Below, piece by piece: positions 34,363-43,499 of a DNA stretch of 64,000 nt. Below the pieces are notes generated by a model. It was not told the origin of the DNA, ran no database searches, and saw only the letters and a list, made by a program, of their open reading frames with translations. Every line of letters begins with the position of its first letter. Within the stretch, counting starts at the first letter, position 1. Made by a program: the position numbers and the translations under genes. Source of the DNA: Thermaurantimonas aggregans (lineage in GTDB: Bacteria > Bacteroidota > Bacteroidia > Flavobacteriales > Schleiferiaceae); contig NZ_BHZE01000007.1 of the NCBI RefSeq assembly GCF_003851885.1, positions 1-64,000 of the forward strand, in the 5' to 3' direction.

Positions 34363-34412
34363 TTGCGATTGCTTCCGCATATTCTTTAAATATTTTGCGA
34401 ATGCTTTCGCAA
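34363..34412. repeat. Palindrome P4
   Basis: Arms TTGCGATTGCTTCCGCATA and the partial complement ending TTTCGCAA, with an AT spacer. More diverged than P1 but the same pattern. Confidence 0.7.
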
Positions 34413-34464
34413 TTTTTAAAAATCAGAAAGATGTAATGCGTGTCGTTAGAAGCCTGAGCGGGTC

Positions 34465-34590
34465 GCGTGAGGTGGCCGGAAGTCGCGCGTCAGCGCGGTG
34501 CGTAGCGCAGCGAAGCACGGAAGCGAAGCGGACACTGTAGGACACCGACCCCGGCAAAAGCACCTTTAGCGCTTTGCCGGGGGCACGCCC
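34465..34590 (-). repeat. GC-rich dispersed element, copy C (short type)
   Basis: Read on the minus strand it opens GGGCGTGCCCCCGGCAAAGC, forms a strong CCCCGGCAAAGC/GCTTTTGCCGGGG hairpin, and closes CCTCACGC. It shares internal words with copy A and its first hairpin with copy D. A T-rich tract precedes it. Confidence 0.75.
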
Positions 34591-34717
34591 AATTAAAAAT
34601 TTTTTTAAAAAAATTCAGCTACTTGATGATTTGTGACAGGGGGATTTAGAGTGTGTAAATGGCTTGATGAATCTTAATGTGCTATGGTTCAAACACTTCT
34701 TGCCGTTAAAGTGTACC

Positions 34718-34725
34718 TATCTTTG
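34718..34725 (+). promoter_or_regulatory. Bacteroidota -7 box (TATCTTTG) of dus
   Basis: Exact TAnnTTTG match 18 bases before the dus start; the context TATCTTTGCAACC resembles the tRNA promoter box. Confidence 0.55.
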
Positions 34726-34742
34726 CAACCAGTAATCTGTAT

Positions 34743-35723
34743 ATGGTAAAAATCGGCGATATTGAATTGGGCGACTTCCCAATACTGCTGGCACCGATGG
34801 AGGATGTGAGCGATCCTCCCTTCAGAAAGGTGTGTAAAAAGTATGGGGCTGACCTGATGTACACAGAGTTTATCAGCTCTGAAGGGCTGATACGCGACGC
34901 CATAAAAAGCCGTGCAAAACTGGATATATTTGATTATGAGCGACCCATTGGCATTCAGATCTTCGGCGGTGACGAGGAGGCTATGGCTATGGCCACGGAA
35001 ATCGTAGATGCGACTGGGCCCGACCTTGTGGACATCAACTTTGGATGCCCGGTAAAAAAGGTGGTGTGCAAAGGTGCGGGGGCTGCCGTACTAAAAGATA
35101 TTCCTCTGATGGAACGCCTAACTAAGGCGGTGGTAAAAAGCACCAAGCTGCCGGTAACGGTAAAAACACGCCTTGGCTGGGATGAGTCGAGCAAAAACAT
35201 AGAGAAAGTGGCTGAACGCCTTCAGGATGTAGGTATAAAAGCACTGACCATTCACGGCCGTACACGCGTTCAGATGTACAAGGGAGAAGCCGACTGGACT
35301 CTGATCGCAAGAGTAAAAGAAAACCCGAGAATTCACATTCCGGTCTTTGGCAACGGTGATATAGACTCGCCACAAAAGGCCTTAGAGTACAAAAATCGCT
35401 ATGGTGTAGATGGTATCATGATCGGACGTGCTGCCATTGGATATCCTTTCATCTTCAGAGAGGTAAAGCACTACATTGCTACAGGAGAACTGCTCCCTCA
35501 ACCGACGATCGAGGAGCGCGTAGATGCCTGTCTGCAGCATCTGGAATTCAGCCTTTCATGGAAAGGACCAAAGTTGGGCTTGATTGAGATGCGCAGTCAT
35601 TATTCAAATTACTTCAAGGGAATACCCAACTTCAAACCTTTAAAAGTTCGTTTGCTCACCAGCAACTCCCAGGATGAAGTACTGGAAATATTAAATGAAA
35701 TACGTCAACTCGAATTTGTATAA
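34743..35723 (+). CDS. dus: tRNA-dihydrouridine synthase
   Basis: The 326-residue flavoprotein has L-A-P-M-E-D-V-S-D-P-P-F-R at the N-terminus (FMN binding), N-F-G-C-P with the catalytic cysteine, V-K-T-R-L-G-W, L-T-I-H-G-R-T-R and G-N-G-D-I, ending with the short helical tRNA-binding domain. It reduces uridine in the D-loop of tRNAs with NADPH. The thiolase gene follows 6 bases later on the same strand. Confidence 0.95.
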   Translation: MVKIGDIELGDFPILLAPMEDVSDPPFRKVCKKYGADLMYTEFISSEGLIRDAIKSRAKLDIFDYERPIGIQIFGGDEEAMAMATEIVDATGPDLVDINFGCPVKKVVCKGAGAAVLKDIPLMERLTKAVVKSTKLPVTVKTRLGWDESSKNIEKVAERLQDVGIKALTIHGRTRVQMYKGEADWTLIARVKENPRIHIPVFGNGDIDSPQKALEYKNRYGVDGIMIGRAAIGYPFIFREVKHYIATGELLPQPTIEERVDACLQHLEFSLSWKGPKLGLIEMRSHYSNYFKGIPNFKPLKVRLLTSNSQDEVLEILNEIRQLEFV

Positions 35724-35729
35724 TCAATA

Positions 35730-36935
35730 ATGAATCAAGCATTTATAATCGACGGAGTGCGCACGCCCATAGGAAAATTCGGAGGAGCGCTCTCTGAGGT
35801 AAGGGCTGATGATCTGGCCGCTCATGTGATTGCTGAAGTTTTAAAACGTCAATCCGCAATTCAACCACACGAAATAGACGATGTAGTAATGGGATGTGCC
35901 AATCAGGCCGGCGAAGACAACCGCAACGTGGCGCGCATGGCGCTACTACTAGCCGGGCTGCCCGTAACAGTACCTGGAGAAACAGTAAATCGCCTCTGCG
36001 CCAGCGGATTGGCTGCTGCTGTACACGCTATGCGCGCCATTCGCACAGGTGACGCCAGGGTGATAATAGCCGGAGGCATAGAACATATGACCCGTGCACC
36101 TTATGTAATCAGTAAGCCTTCCAAAGCTTACGGCACAGACAGCCAGATGTACGACAGCTCGTTTGGCTGGAGGTTTATCAATCCAAAAATGCAGCAGATG
36201 TACGGGACAGAAGCCATGGGCGAAACAGCGGAAAATCTCGTAGAGATGTACAGCATCTCCCGAGAAGATCAGGACCTCTTCGCTTACCGCAGCCAGATGA
36301 AAGCCGCTGAAGCTCAAAGAAATGGTCGATTATCTAAAGAAATAGCTCCAGTAGAGATCCCGCAGAAAAAGGGCAATCCAATCGTAGTGGACAAAGATGA
36401 ATTTCTAAAGCCGGATACTACGCCGGAAGTGTTGGCAGGTCTTAGGCCGGCATTTCGAAAAAATGGGACAGTAACTGCGGGTAACTCCTCTGGATTGAAT
36501 GACGGAGCCGCAGCGTTGATTATTGCATCAGAAGAATATACAAACAACCATGGCTTAAAGCCCCTTGCCCGAATGGTGAGCATGGGTGTGGCCGGTGTAG
36601 AACCCAGAATTATGGGGATTGGCCCCGTTAAAGCTTCGGAAATTGCATTGAAAAAAGCAGGTCTTACGCTCGATCAAATAGATATTATTGAAATCAATGA
36701 AGCATTTGCAGCTCAGGTATTGGCGTGTACCCGACTGATGGGACTGGCAGATGACGATTCGAGAATTAATCCCAACGGAGGTGCCATAGCTTTGGGGCAT
36801 CCCCTCGGAATGTCGGGTGCACGGATCCTCTATTCAGCTGCACTTCAGCTTTCCCTTACTGGTGGGCGCTATGCCTTGGTAACCATGTGCATTGGTGTAG
36901 GACAAGGGTATGCAGTCGTTTTAGAAAAGGCCTAA
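35730..36935 (+). CDS. paaJ: 3-oxoadipyl-CoA/acetyl-CoA thiolase
   Basis: This 401-residue thiolase has the nucleophile in N-R-L-C-A-S-G-L (about residue 90), N-E-A-F-A-A-Q, G-G-A-I-A-L-G-H-P-L-G and the C-terminal acid-base cysteine in C-I-G-V-G-Q-G. The length of 401 and the N-R-L-C-A-S-G form are those of PaaJ/PcaF, which cleave 3-oxoadipyl-CoA to succinyl-CoA and acetyl-CoA. General acetoacetyl-CoA thiolases are slightly shorter; the assignment favours PaaJ because paaD and paaZ are in the same window. Confidence 0.88.
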   Translation: MNQAFIIDGVRTPIGKFGGALSEVRADDLAAHVIAEVLKRQSAIQPHEIDDVVMGCANQAGEDNRNVARMALLLAGLPVTVPGETVNRLCASGLAAAVHAMRAIRTGDARVIIAGGIEHMTRAPYVISKPSKAYGTDSQMYDSSFGWRFINPKMQQMYGTEAMGETAENLVEMYSISREDQDLFAYRSQMKAAEAQRNGRLSKEIAPVEIPQKKGNPIVVDKDEFLKPDTTPEVLAGLRPAFRKNGTVTAGNSSGLNDGAAALIIASEEYTNNHGLKPLARMVSMGVAGVEPRIMGIGPVKASEIALKKAGLTLDQIDIIEINEAFAAQVLACTRLMGLADDDSRINPNGGAIALGHPLGMSGARILYSAALQLSLTGGRYALVTMCIGVGQGYAVVLEKA

Positions 36936-36960
36936 TGGCCGTATTCAGCAGTAGGTCTTC

Positions 36961-39732
36961 ATGGCAATAAGTCGTGCGATTAAATGGGGGCTGTATAAGC
37001 TCATCTTGTTGCTGTCTTTGCAAGTTTACTCTCAAGGGTTACCTACCTGTAGCATACACACATCCATTGACCATAAAAGAAACCTTCTGCATGTGCGTGT
37101 CAACTGGAAAAATCTACCGACGCGCGATACCGTATGGTTTTATTACATGCCACAGGCATTGGCTGATGAAAAATCCTTTTATAGCCGCGAACAGGATGAA
37201 TATCAGAATGCCGAGCTTTACTTTTTCAGGGAGAAAAGAGCTTTTCAGCTGCCTACCTTCGAAGAAAATCATCAATTAATTAGACACCCATTAGTTTCAG
37301 AAGTATTTGGACTGTATAACAGTAAGACCGATTCGATCACGTTCACTTTTACGGTGCCCATCATTCAGCATCCGTTTCCGGTGACGGCTATGCTACAGGG
37401 AGGGGATATCTTACTACAATTTTTCTATCCACAATGGGCCGATGGAGAGAATATTTCGCCTTTCAACGCACATTTATACCTCAACCTGCCTCGGGTCAGG
37501 TACTCCATGACGCTCGATACCGATGTGAGCTATAGCCTACTTGCGCCGGGAATAGTTATATCTGAGTATCTCGATACGGCAGTGCGCTGGAAAGTTGAGG
37601 CTGATAGCCTTCAGCACTTAAATCTGTTTCTTACGCGTACACTCATCCGATTGCCCTCTGTGCGGGGCAAAGAACACATCGCTGTGTACGCACGTCCTGA
37701 GAATATTTCAAAGCTCTCAAATGCCCTTCAGGAAATCACAGCAATTTCAAAATATCTGGAAGAGGAATATCGCCAGAAATCCATGCAAAACCTTCAGTTT
37801 GTAGATGTAAGCAGTATTGAAAACCGCATATTTCCCAACGGTTACTGGCTGCCGATCAGAATGCCGGTTGTGTCTGATTACCTTCCGGCTTCTTTAGCTA
37901 CTGCTTATTTCGAAGCACTTTGTGCCCGCTATGTGTATGGTGATCGCTGGAAGTTTCCTGTGTTTTACAGTTCGATAGCCGAGTATTTTAAATACGAATA
38001 CATTAAAAAGTATCATCCTGAAATTCAATTGGCAGGGCCATTGGCCAACTCTTGGGTGGGATCGGTTTTTGGCTTGCAATACCTTCCCTATCACTATCAA
38101 AATCAATTGATTTATCTATTTACAGAAAGACAAGGACTCTCACAGCCGCTGAGCGATGTGTATTCAGATGCTTCGCGTCTGCACCTCGACGGTGCCGGTG
38201 TGGCCAAATATGTGACATCGCTTTTTCATCTTAAGGGATACTTGGGCGATTTTAAATTCAGAAAACTGATCTATGAAGCTCTATCGACAGCTGCTTTTGC
38301 CTCACCGGAGAGATTTCATCAATTTTTATCCGAAAATCATCACAAATCTCTTGATTGGTTTACCGATGACATATATGCCAAAAACAAAAAATTAGACTAT
38401 GCCTTACTAAACTCCCTACGGTGCAACTACACACAAGTGGTAACGGTCAAAAACAAGGGAAAAACAGCAGCACCCATACCTATTTCGGGCATAAAAGACG
38501 GGAAAATTTTTATTACCCAGTGGTTTGAAGGACACAGAGGAACGAAAAAAATCCCTATTCACATAGAAGAGTTTGAACGCATTATTATCGACGCACAGCT
38601 TATAACGCCCGAAATAAATCACCACAACAACCAGATCCGAACCAGCGGAATGTTCAGGCGCTTTGAACCTCTTAAGCTTCAATTCTACACCGGGCTTGAA
38701 GACCCTTTGCGGAATCAGTTGTATTGGTTTCCAATGGTCAACTACAATGCCTACGATCAGATTCTGCTCGGCCTGTCGCTGTACAACAATGGATTGCTGC
38801 TCAAGAAGTATGAGTATCTGATCAGCCCTCAATTTTCGACCGGTACAGGTAAACTGACCGGTACAGCCAGTTTTACGGCCAACTATGCTCTTCAAAAAGG
38901 GCCATTTCACATGATTCGCGCGGGCATTTTTTACAAGTATTTTCACTACGACCGTCAACTGGCTTTTAGTCGATGGTCGCCCACGGTGCGGCTGTGGTGG
39001 CGAAAGGCAAATCCGCGTTCTAAAACATTTCACATCACACGACTTCGCTATGTAGATGTGCAGCGGGAGTTGCCGCCCGATTTTCAGGAGTTACCAGTAT
39101 CCATCACCAATGCCAGTTATGGAGTTTTTAGCCTAAACTACACTATGGAATACACTTCCATACTCCGGCCTACCATCCTGAAGCTGAATGCCGAACACGC
39201 CTCAGCATTTACTAAAGTTTTTGGCGAATGGGATCAGCGCTGGATGCTTCCCAATAAGAAATGGCTGATTGCTCGGGTGTTTTACGGCCAATTTCTGCGA
39301 AACAACATACCGGCGGTCAATGCCTTCTACAACTTTGGCATGTCGGGCACCCTTGATTACAACTTCGACTTCCTCTTCTACGGCCGAAGTGACAGCACAG
39401 GCATCTGGAGCCAACAGATGTTTGTAACAGACGGAGGGTTTAGAGCAGCTACAGGGTTATTTGCCCAGCACTGGATGGCCACAGCCAACCTGAGTGTGCC
39501 TGTATGGAAATTTTTTGGTCTTTATGGAGATATTGGATTTAGCGACAGAGTATTTGCCCATGGAGCAGGAATACGATTGGCATTTGTAACCGACTTTTTA
39601 GAACTTTATTTCCCCCTCTACACATCACACACCCGAGCAGGCATAAATCCAGGTTATCTGCCTACCATTCGTTTTCTCATTAATCCCGACGTGAATGCTA
39701 TCCAGCAACGACTGCGCCGAGGGTGGTTTTGA
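36961..39732 (+). CDS. M1-peptidase-like protein without HExxH, with C-terminal barrel
   Basis: This 923-residue secreted protein (signal peptide ending Y-S-Q, about residue 25) has an N-terminal beta domain, a middle domain that looks like a gluzincin scaffold and a C-terminal region (about 570-923) of alternating amphipathic strands resembling an outer-membrane barrel. At the place where an M1 peptidase would have HExxH the sequence reads F317-E-A-L-C321, so both zinc histidines are lost. I infer a non-catalytic relative; the alignment is by eye. Confidence 0.65.
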   Translation: MAISRAIKWGLYKLILLLSLQVYSQGLPTCSIHTSIDHKRNLLHVRVNWKNLPTRDTVWFYYMPQALADEKSFYSREQDEYQNAELYFFREKRAFQLPTFEENHQLIRHPLVSEVFGLYNSKTDSITFTFTVPIIQHPFPVTAMLQGGDILLQFFYPQWADGENISPFNAHLYLNLPRVRYSMTLDTDVSYSLLAPGIVISEYLDTAVRWKVEADSLQHLNLFLTRTLIRLPSVRGKEHIAVYARPENISKLSNALQEITAISKYLEEEYRQKSMQNLQFVDVSSIENRIFPNGYWLPIRMPVVSDYLPASLATAYFEALCARYVYGDRWKFPVFYSSIAEYFKYEYIKKYHPEIQLAGPLANSWVGSVFGLQYLPYHYQNQLIYLFTERQGLSQPLSDVYSDASRLHLDGAGVAKYVTSLFHLKGYLGDFKFRKLIYEALSTAAFASPERFHQFLSENHHKSLDWFTDDIYAKNKKLDYALLNSLRCNYTQVVTVKNKGKTAAPIPISGIKDGKIFITQWFEGHRGTKKIPIHIEEFERIIIDAQLITPEINHHNNQIRTSGMFRRFEPLKLQFYTGLEDPLRNQLYWFPMVNYNAYDQILLGLSLYNNGLLLKKYEYLISPQFSTGTGKLTGTASFTANYALQKGPFHMIRAGIFYKYFHYDRQLAFSRWSPTVRLWWRKANPRSKTFHITRLRYVDVQRELPPDFQELPVSITNASYGVFSLNYTMEYTSILRPTILKLNAEHASAFTKVFGEWDQRWMLPNKKWLIARVFYGQFLRNNIPAVNAFYNFGMSGTLDYNFDFLFYGRSDSTGIWSQQMFVTDGGFRAATGLFAQHWMATANLSVPVWKFFGLYGDIGFSDRVFAHGAGIRLAFVTDFLELYFPLYTSHTRAGINPGYLPTIRFLINPDVNAIQQRLRRGWF

Positions 39733-39747
39733 AAAAACTTTCTCTGA

Positions 39748-40779
39748 TTATTTCTCCACCGAGATCACAATTCTTTGACCAGGGGCTATTAAATCTGACT
39801 TCAAGTGATTTTCGGCTTTTATAGCCTGCACACTTGTGCCAAATCGGCGTGCAATAGATGTAAGTGTATCTCCCTTTTTTACAGTATAATACGTTTTTCG
39901 TGGACTTCTCTCCTGTTCTGATGAAATTTCACTCTTTTTTACTGCCCAAGGTTTTGGTTCGTTAAATTCATTAAGGATCGAAGGGATTTTTATTGGATAA
40001 TTTTTTGGTACTACTTCAGTGCGCAATGCAGGATTAAGCGATTGCGTCAGGCGAATGTCATTTCTCGACACCATCCATTGGCCAAGCAAAACATCGAAGC
40101 TATGCCTTACCACCGTGTAAGATGTATTCGGTTGAAAATTATCAGCCGGTGTAATTGTTTGAAAATAAGATACAAGCAGATTAAAGGCTTGCTTCCAGAT
40201 AGTCAATGGGTTATCAAAGTCGCTTTGTTGAAGTTGAGACTGAGAATCCCAACGCAACTGTCGCATCCAATGCTGAAGACACAATAAACTCTCGTAAAGG
40301 TTAAATCGCTCGTCGATGTATGGATCTATTCTAAATCCACATTCTAATCCCTGAAAAACCGAAAGCTTTGCAGCTCCGGCTTGTTCATTTTTATCCAAAT
40401 AGTTTTCTTGTAAACCTGTGAGCAGAACTGCTAATGCAAAAGCAGAATCACTTACGTTAGGGTAAAGCGTTTTGAAATAGGATATACCGACTACCTGTCT
40501 TAAAGAGTGTTTTCGCAAAAAATTTAAAGCATGTTCGTTCTTGAGAGCTTTCGCAAAGGGCGTTACCTCTTTTACAAGGTTAGATACTTCATAATAATAG
40601 TTGGGCACAGCTGAAGGTGGATCAAGGGAGTAACGCAGTTCAAGCCATTTATAAATGTCTTGTGAGGTTGAAAAGAAGCAAAAAGCTAATTGTAAAAATG
40701 CAGAAAAAAGAATTTTATTCCGCCTTGTCTTCCCTCTGAGATCTTCTAAGACTATGCGATTTTTTGTATTGAATTGCAT
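39748..40779 (-). CDS. LysM protein with degenerate transglycosylase-like domain
   Basis: The 343-residue protein has a hydrophobic segment (about residues 25-40), a helical middle domain whose order (L-Q-E-N, A-G-A-A-K-L-S-V-F-Q, Y-I-D-E-R-F-N-L) recalls the MltD lytic transglycosylase fold, and a C-terminal LysM domain (Y-T-V-K-K-G-D-T-L-T-S-I-A-R-R-F-G) that binds peptidoglycan. Catalytic competence is doubtful. The start ATG overlaps the upstream small gene by 65 bp; a later non-ATG start may be used. Confidence 0.75.
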   Translation of the reverse strand: MQFNTKNRIVLEDLRGKTRRNKILFSAFLQLAFCFFSTSQDIYKWLELRYSLDPPSAVPNYYYEVSNLVKEVTPFAKALKNEHALNFLRKHSLRQVVGISYFKTLYPNVSDSAFALAVLLTGLQENYLDKNEQAGAAKLSVFQGLECGFRIDPYIDERFNLYESLLCLQHWMRQLRWDSQSQLQQSDFDNPLTIWKQAFNLLVSYFQTITPADNFQPNTSYTVVRHSFDVLLGQWMVSRNDIRLTQSLNPALRTEVVPKNYPIKIPSILNEFNEPKPWAVKKSEISSEQERSPRKTYYTVKKGDTLTSIARRFGTSVQAIKAENHLKSDLIAPGQRIVISVEK

Positions 40780-41002
40780 TGTCCAAATGTACCCTGTATT
40801 TCACAGCCGTACCTATGGTACTAATTCCGGCATTTATAAAAATAAGCGCAAGGGTACCCACGAGAATCCACAGATTGCTTTGATTTTGCGATTTCATGAT
40901 TATTGCTTCGCCCAACAAACTGAGGCCAAAACCATTTAATAAAAGACCTACCACCGCATGAACAAACCATTTTTTCCGAAGTTTCTCCCGAATCATAATC
41001 AA
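40715..41002 (-). CDS. Small two-helix membrane protein
   Basis: A 95-residue protein with two hydrophobic helices (about 13-33 and 45-65) and a basic tail. It starts within the stop of the DUF3078 gene (ATGA overlap), so it is translationally coupled and likely real. Function unknown. Confidence 0.65.
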   Translation of the reverse strand: MIMIREKLRKKWFVHAVVGLLLNGFGLSLLGEAIIMKSQNQSNLWILVGTLALIFINAGISTIGTAVKYRVHLDNAIQYKKSHSLRRSQREDKAE

Positions 41003-41958
41003 GATTTTTTATTTGTAAAAGAATACGAAAAACCAACACCCAAAATTTGCCTGATCTGTAAAGCAGGTGCATTGGCTTTACCGTCACCGTTGGTGTCTTT
41101 TACCAAAACGTCGTCGTCGTAAATCATCTGAAGTTGAAAGCTTACTGACAAATATTTATACAGTTTAAACACAATAATATTGTCCCAGTTTACATCAATG
41201 TTCTGAGGTCGATCGAGATAGTTAGAAAATAAATTTAATTTTGAAAAAATATCGACATTGTTTTGTAACTTTTTCTTGTAAATCAATTCAACGAAAGCAC
41301 CCATTTCCGTACGCACACCTCCTTTTGAAAACCGCGAAACATTGGGAATTTCTTTTTTAAAAAATTGATCTTTTTCAAACAAAGAATCGTCGAGCACAAA
41401 TGTTTGTTTTACTTGAATGGGTGAGATATAAATGGCTAAATCTTTAATACTTGTATTGGTGAGACCAAGCCCGTACGACACATAGGCCGGAGCCATAAAG
41501 GTCGATATTCGGACGGTATCAGCCGGATTGCGAAATCCGTCGGCAAACTGCGTTCGAATATTTCCAAAAAGCGACGCATTCCACTTTGATTCTCCCAGTG
41601 CACGATCGAGTCTGGTGGTGAACTCCAGTCGGTCATCTGTCTTTACAGTAACGTCTTGCTGGAAGTTATATCCCAAATTCGCCTCTAGCAAGTTAAACCA
41701 ATTCCATCCATTAAATGCTTTTCCGGCTCTTTGGCGCAATACACCTGAAATGTTGAAGTTGTTATTCCCTCCGGCAGCCCAGTTTGTTAAAGTCGTTTGA
41801 GCTACTGCCAGGTTGTAAATTCCATCAAACATCCACTGGTCAGAAGCATTTTCGGCTTTACCCTTTTTTTCTATATTTTTAAAGACATCTTCTACATTCT
41901 GAGAGAAACAAAAACTCACTAGCAGAAGCAATGCTCCTACCGCAATGAATCTACCCAT
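40999..41958 (-). CDS. DUF3078 outer-membrane protein
   Basis: The 319-residue product has a signal peptide (cut after F-S-Q), the D-x-x-x-N-x-x-x-x-Q-T-T-L-T-N-W-A-A-G-G-x-N segment typical of DUF3078 and a barrel-like strand pattern to the C-terminus (G-V-G-F-S-Y-S-F). It sits 5 bases after the enoyl-CoA hydratase gene. Function unknown. Confidence 0.85.
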   Translation of the reverse strand: MGRFIAVGALLLLVSFCFSQNVEDVFKNIEKKGKAENASDQWMFDGIYNLAVAQTTLTNWAAGGNNNFNISGVLRQRAGKAFNGWNWFNLLEANLGYNFQQDVTVKTDDRLEFTTRLDRALGESKWNASLFGNIRTQFADGFRNPADTVRISTFMAPAYVSYGLGLTNTSIKDLAIYISPIQVKQTFVLDDSLFEKDQFFKKEIPNVSRFSKGGVRTEMGAFVELIYKKKLQNNVDIFSKLNLFSNYLDRPQNIDVNWDNIIVFKLYKYLSVSFQLQMIYDDDVLVKDTNGDGKANAPALQIRQILGVGFSYSFTNKKS

Positions 41959-41963
41959 GTAAT

Positions 41964-42719
41964 TTATTTATTCTTAAATTTTTTAATAAACGACTTTGTA
42001 AAGTCACTTAACACAAGTTTACCGCTAATTTCAGCGCGCTGTGGAAGTAAAACATCCCAATCATCTGTATTCTGCCAAAAAATTTTTTTAAGTTCGTAAA
42101 GCGCTTGTGGATTGTACTCAGTGAGCTGCATGGCTAATGCCATTGTCTTTTCGTCGAGCTCAGTTTGATCTTTTGCCAAATACTGATATATACCCTTTTG
42201 ATGTGCCCATTCAGCCGACTTCCAGACAGCCGGTTCGAGTGCCATTTCACTGAATGCAGCCTTGCCGGCTTTGCGCTCTATGGCAGGCCCTACCACAAAG
42301 GGACCTATGCCAACGGCTAATTCCGATAATTTAATGTGTGAATGTGTAGTGCCAAAGGTGTAATCGCACGAGCACGCCAAGCCAATCCCTCCACCAACGG
42401 CTTTGCCGTGGATTCGTCCAATGATGACCTGTGGTGCCTTGCGCATTGCATTGATTACGTTAGCAAATCCCGAAAAGAAGGCTTTTCCTTGCTCTAAATC
42501 TTCGATTTGAATGAGTTCATCAAAACTGGCACCTCCACAAAAGGCCTTATCGCCTCCGCTGCGCAATACAATGACCGACACCTCATCCGTATTCGAAAGC
42601 CTTTTAAAAGCATCGGCCAGTTCTCTGAGCATACTCGATGGCAGCGAATTACCCGCCGGATGAAAAAATTCTACCTCAGCTATCCGCTCCTTAATGGACG
42701 TGCGTACGTAGGGTTGCAT
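41964..42719 (-). CDS. Enoyl-CoA hydratase/isomerase family protein
   Basis: A 251-residue crotonase with the oxyanion-hole segments F-C-G-G-A-S-F-D-E and G-K-A-V-G-G-G-I-G-L-A and the substrate-proximal E-L-A-V-G-I-G-P. The exact acyl-CoA cannot be read; a 3-methylglutaconyl-CoA or PaaF/PaaG-like role is possible given the aromatic genes nearby. It is 5 bases from hemD and part of that operon. Confidence 0.88.
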   Translation of the reverse strand: MQPYVRTSIKERIAEVEFFHPAGNSLPSSMLRELADAFKRLSNTDEVSVIVLRSGGDKAFCGGASFDELIQIEDLEQGKAFFSGFANVINAMRKAPQVIIGRIHGKAVGGGIGLACSCDYTFGTTHSHIKLSELAVGIGPFVVGPAIERKAGKAAFSEMALEPAVWKSAEWAHQKGIYQYLAKDQTELDEKTMALAMQLTEYNPQALYELKKIFWQNTDDWDVLLPQRAEISGKLVLSDFTKSFIKKFKNK

Positions 42720-42724
42720 GAGAA

Positions 42725-43474
42725 TTATTTTCCCTTGTTGGTTTTCTTTATAAAATCTTCGAGAGCCATTGCCATACTTGGGTGCTCTGGTGTGGGCGCA
42801 GGTATATCAAGGCGCAACCCTTTGTCTAAAATGGCTTTTTGTGTCGTGCTGCCAAAGCCTGCGATTTTTTTGTCGTTTTGTACAAAATCGGGGAAGTTGT
42901 CAAAAAGCGACTGGATGCCTTGTGGCGAAAAGAACACAAGCACATCGTAGGTTACATCTCTAAGGTCCGATAGATCTGCTGAGACTGTTTTATATAGAAT
43001 TGCTCTCTTGTAATTGATTTTAGCACCGTCGAGAATTGTGGGAATTTCTGGCTTCAAAATGTCTGATGAAGGCAGCAAAAATTTATCGTCTTTGTGCTTT
43101 TTCATCATCGGCAGCAGATCTCCGATAGAATTCTTTCCGAAATAAATCTTGCGCTTGCGATATACTACGTACTTCTGCAAATAGAGCGCTATGCTCTCAG
43201 TTATGCAGAAATACTTTAAGTCGTCGGGAATGGAATATCTACACTCCTCAGCGATTCTGAAGAAATGATCTACTGCATTTTTGCTGGTGAAGATTACTGA
43301 AGGGTATTCAGCAAGGTTGACTTTTGATTTTCTAAACTCGGTTATGTCCACACCCTTCACCTCGATAAAAGGTCTAAAATCGACCTTTATTTTGTATTTC
43401 TCTGCTAAATCTTTGAAGGGTGAAGGTTCATTGCCGGGATCTGGCTGCGATATTAGTATACTCTTGATTTTCAA
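42725..43474 (-). CDS. hemD: Uroporphyrinogen-III synthase HemD
   Basis: This 249-residue protein has the bilobed HemD pattern: V-I-F-T-S-K-N-A-V-D-H-F in the first lobe and V-L-V-F-F-S-P-Q-G-I-Q-S-L plus G-S-T-T-Q-K-A-I in the second. It cyclises hydroxymethylbilane from HemC to uroporphyrinogen III. Linkage to DUF4271 directly upstream (25-base gap) is usual for this phylum. Confidence 0.9.
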   Translation of the reverse strand: MKIKSILISQPDPGNEPSPFKDLAEKYKIKVDFRPFIEVKGVDITEFRKSKVNLAEYPSVIFTSKNAVDHFFRIAEECRYSIPDDLKYFCITESIALYLQKYVVYRKRKIYFGKNSIGDLLPMMKKHKDDKFLLPSSDILKPEIPTILDGAKINYKRAILYKTVSADLSDLRDVTYDVLVFFSPQGIQSLFDNFPDFVQNDKKIAGFGSTTQKAILDKGLRLDIPAPTPEHPSMAMALEDFIKKTNKGK

Positions 43475-43499
43475 AGCCCTATGAAATTTTATGCCTTCC

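Larger units (their letters stand above)
34083..34742. other. 660-bp gene-free region with palindromes P3, P4 and element copy C
   Basis: Very AT-rich up to 34440, then a GC-rich repeat, then the dus promoter. No coding frame is credible. Confidence 0.75.

Noticed and set aside
32638-34412. CRISPR array
   Set aside because: The palindromes are few, irregularly spaced and flank a gene; there are no unique short spacers or cas genes.
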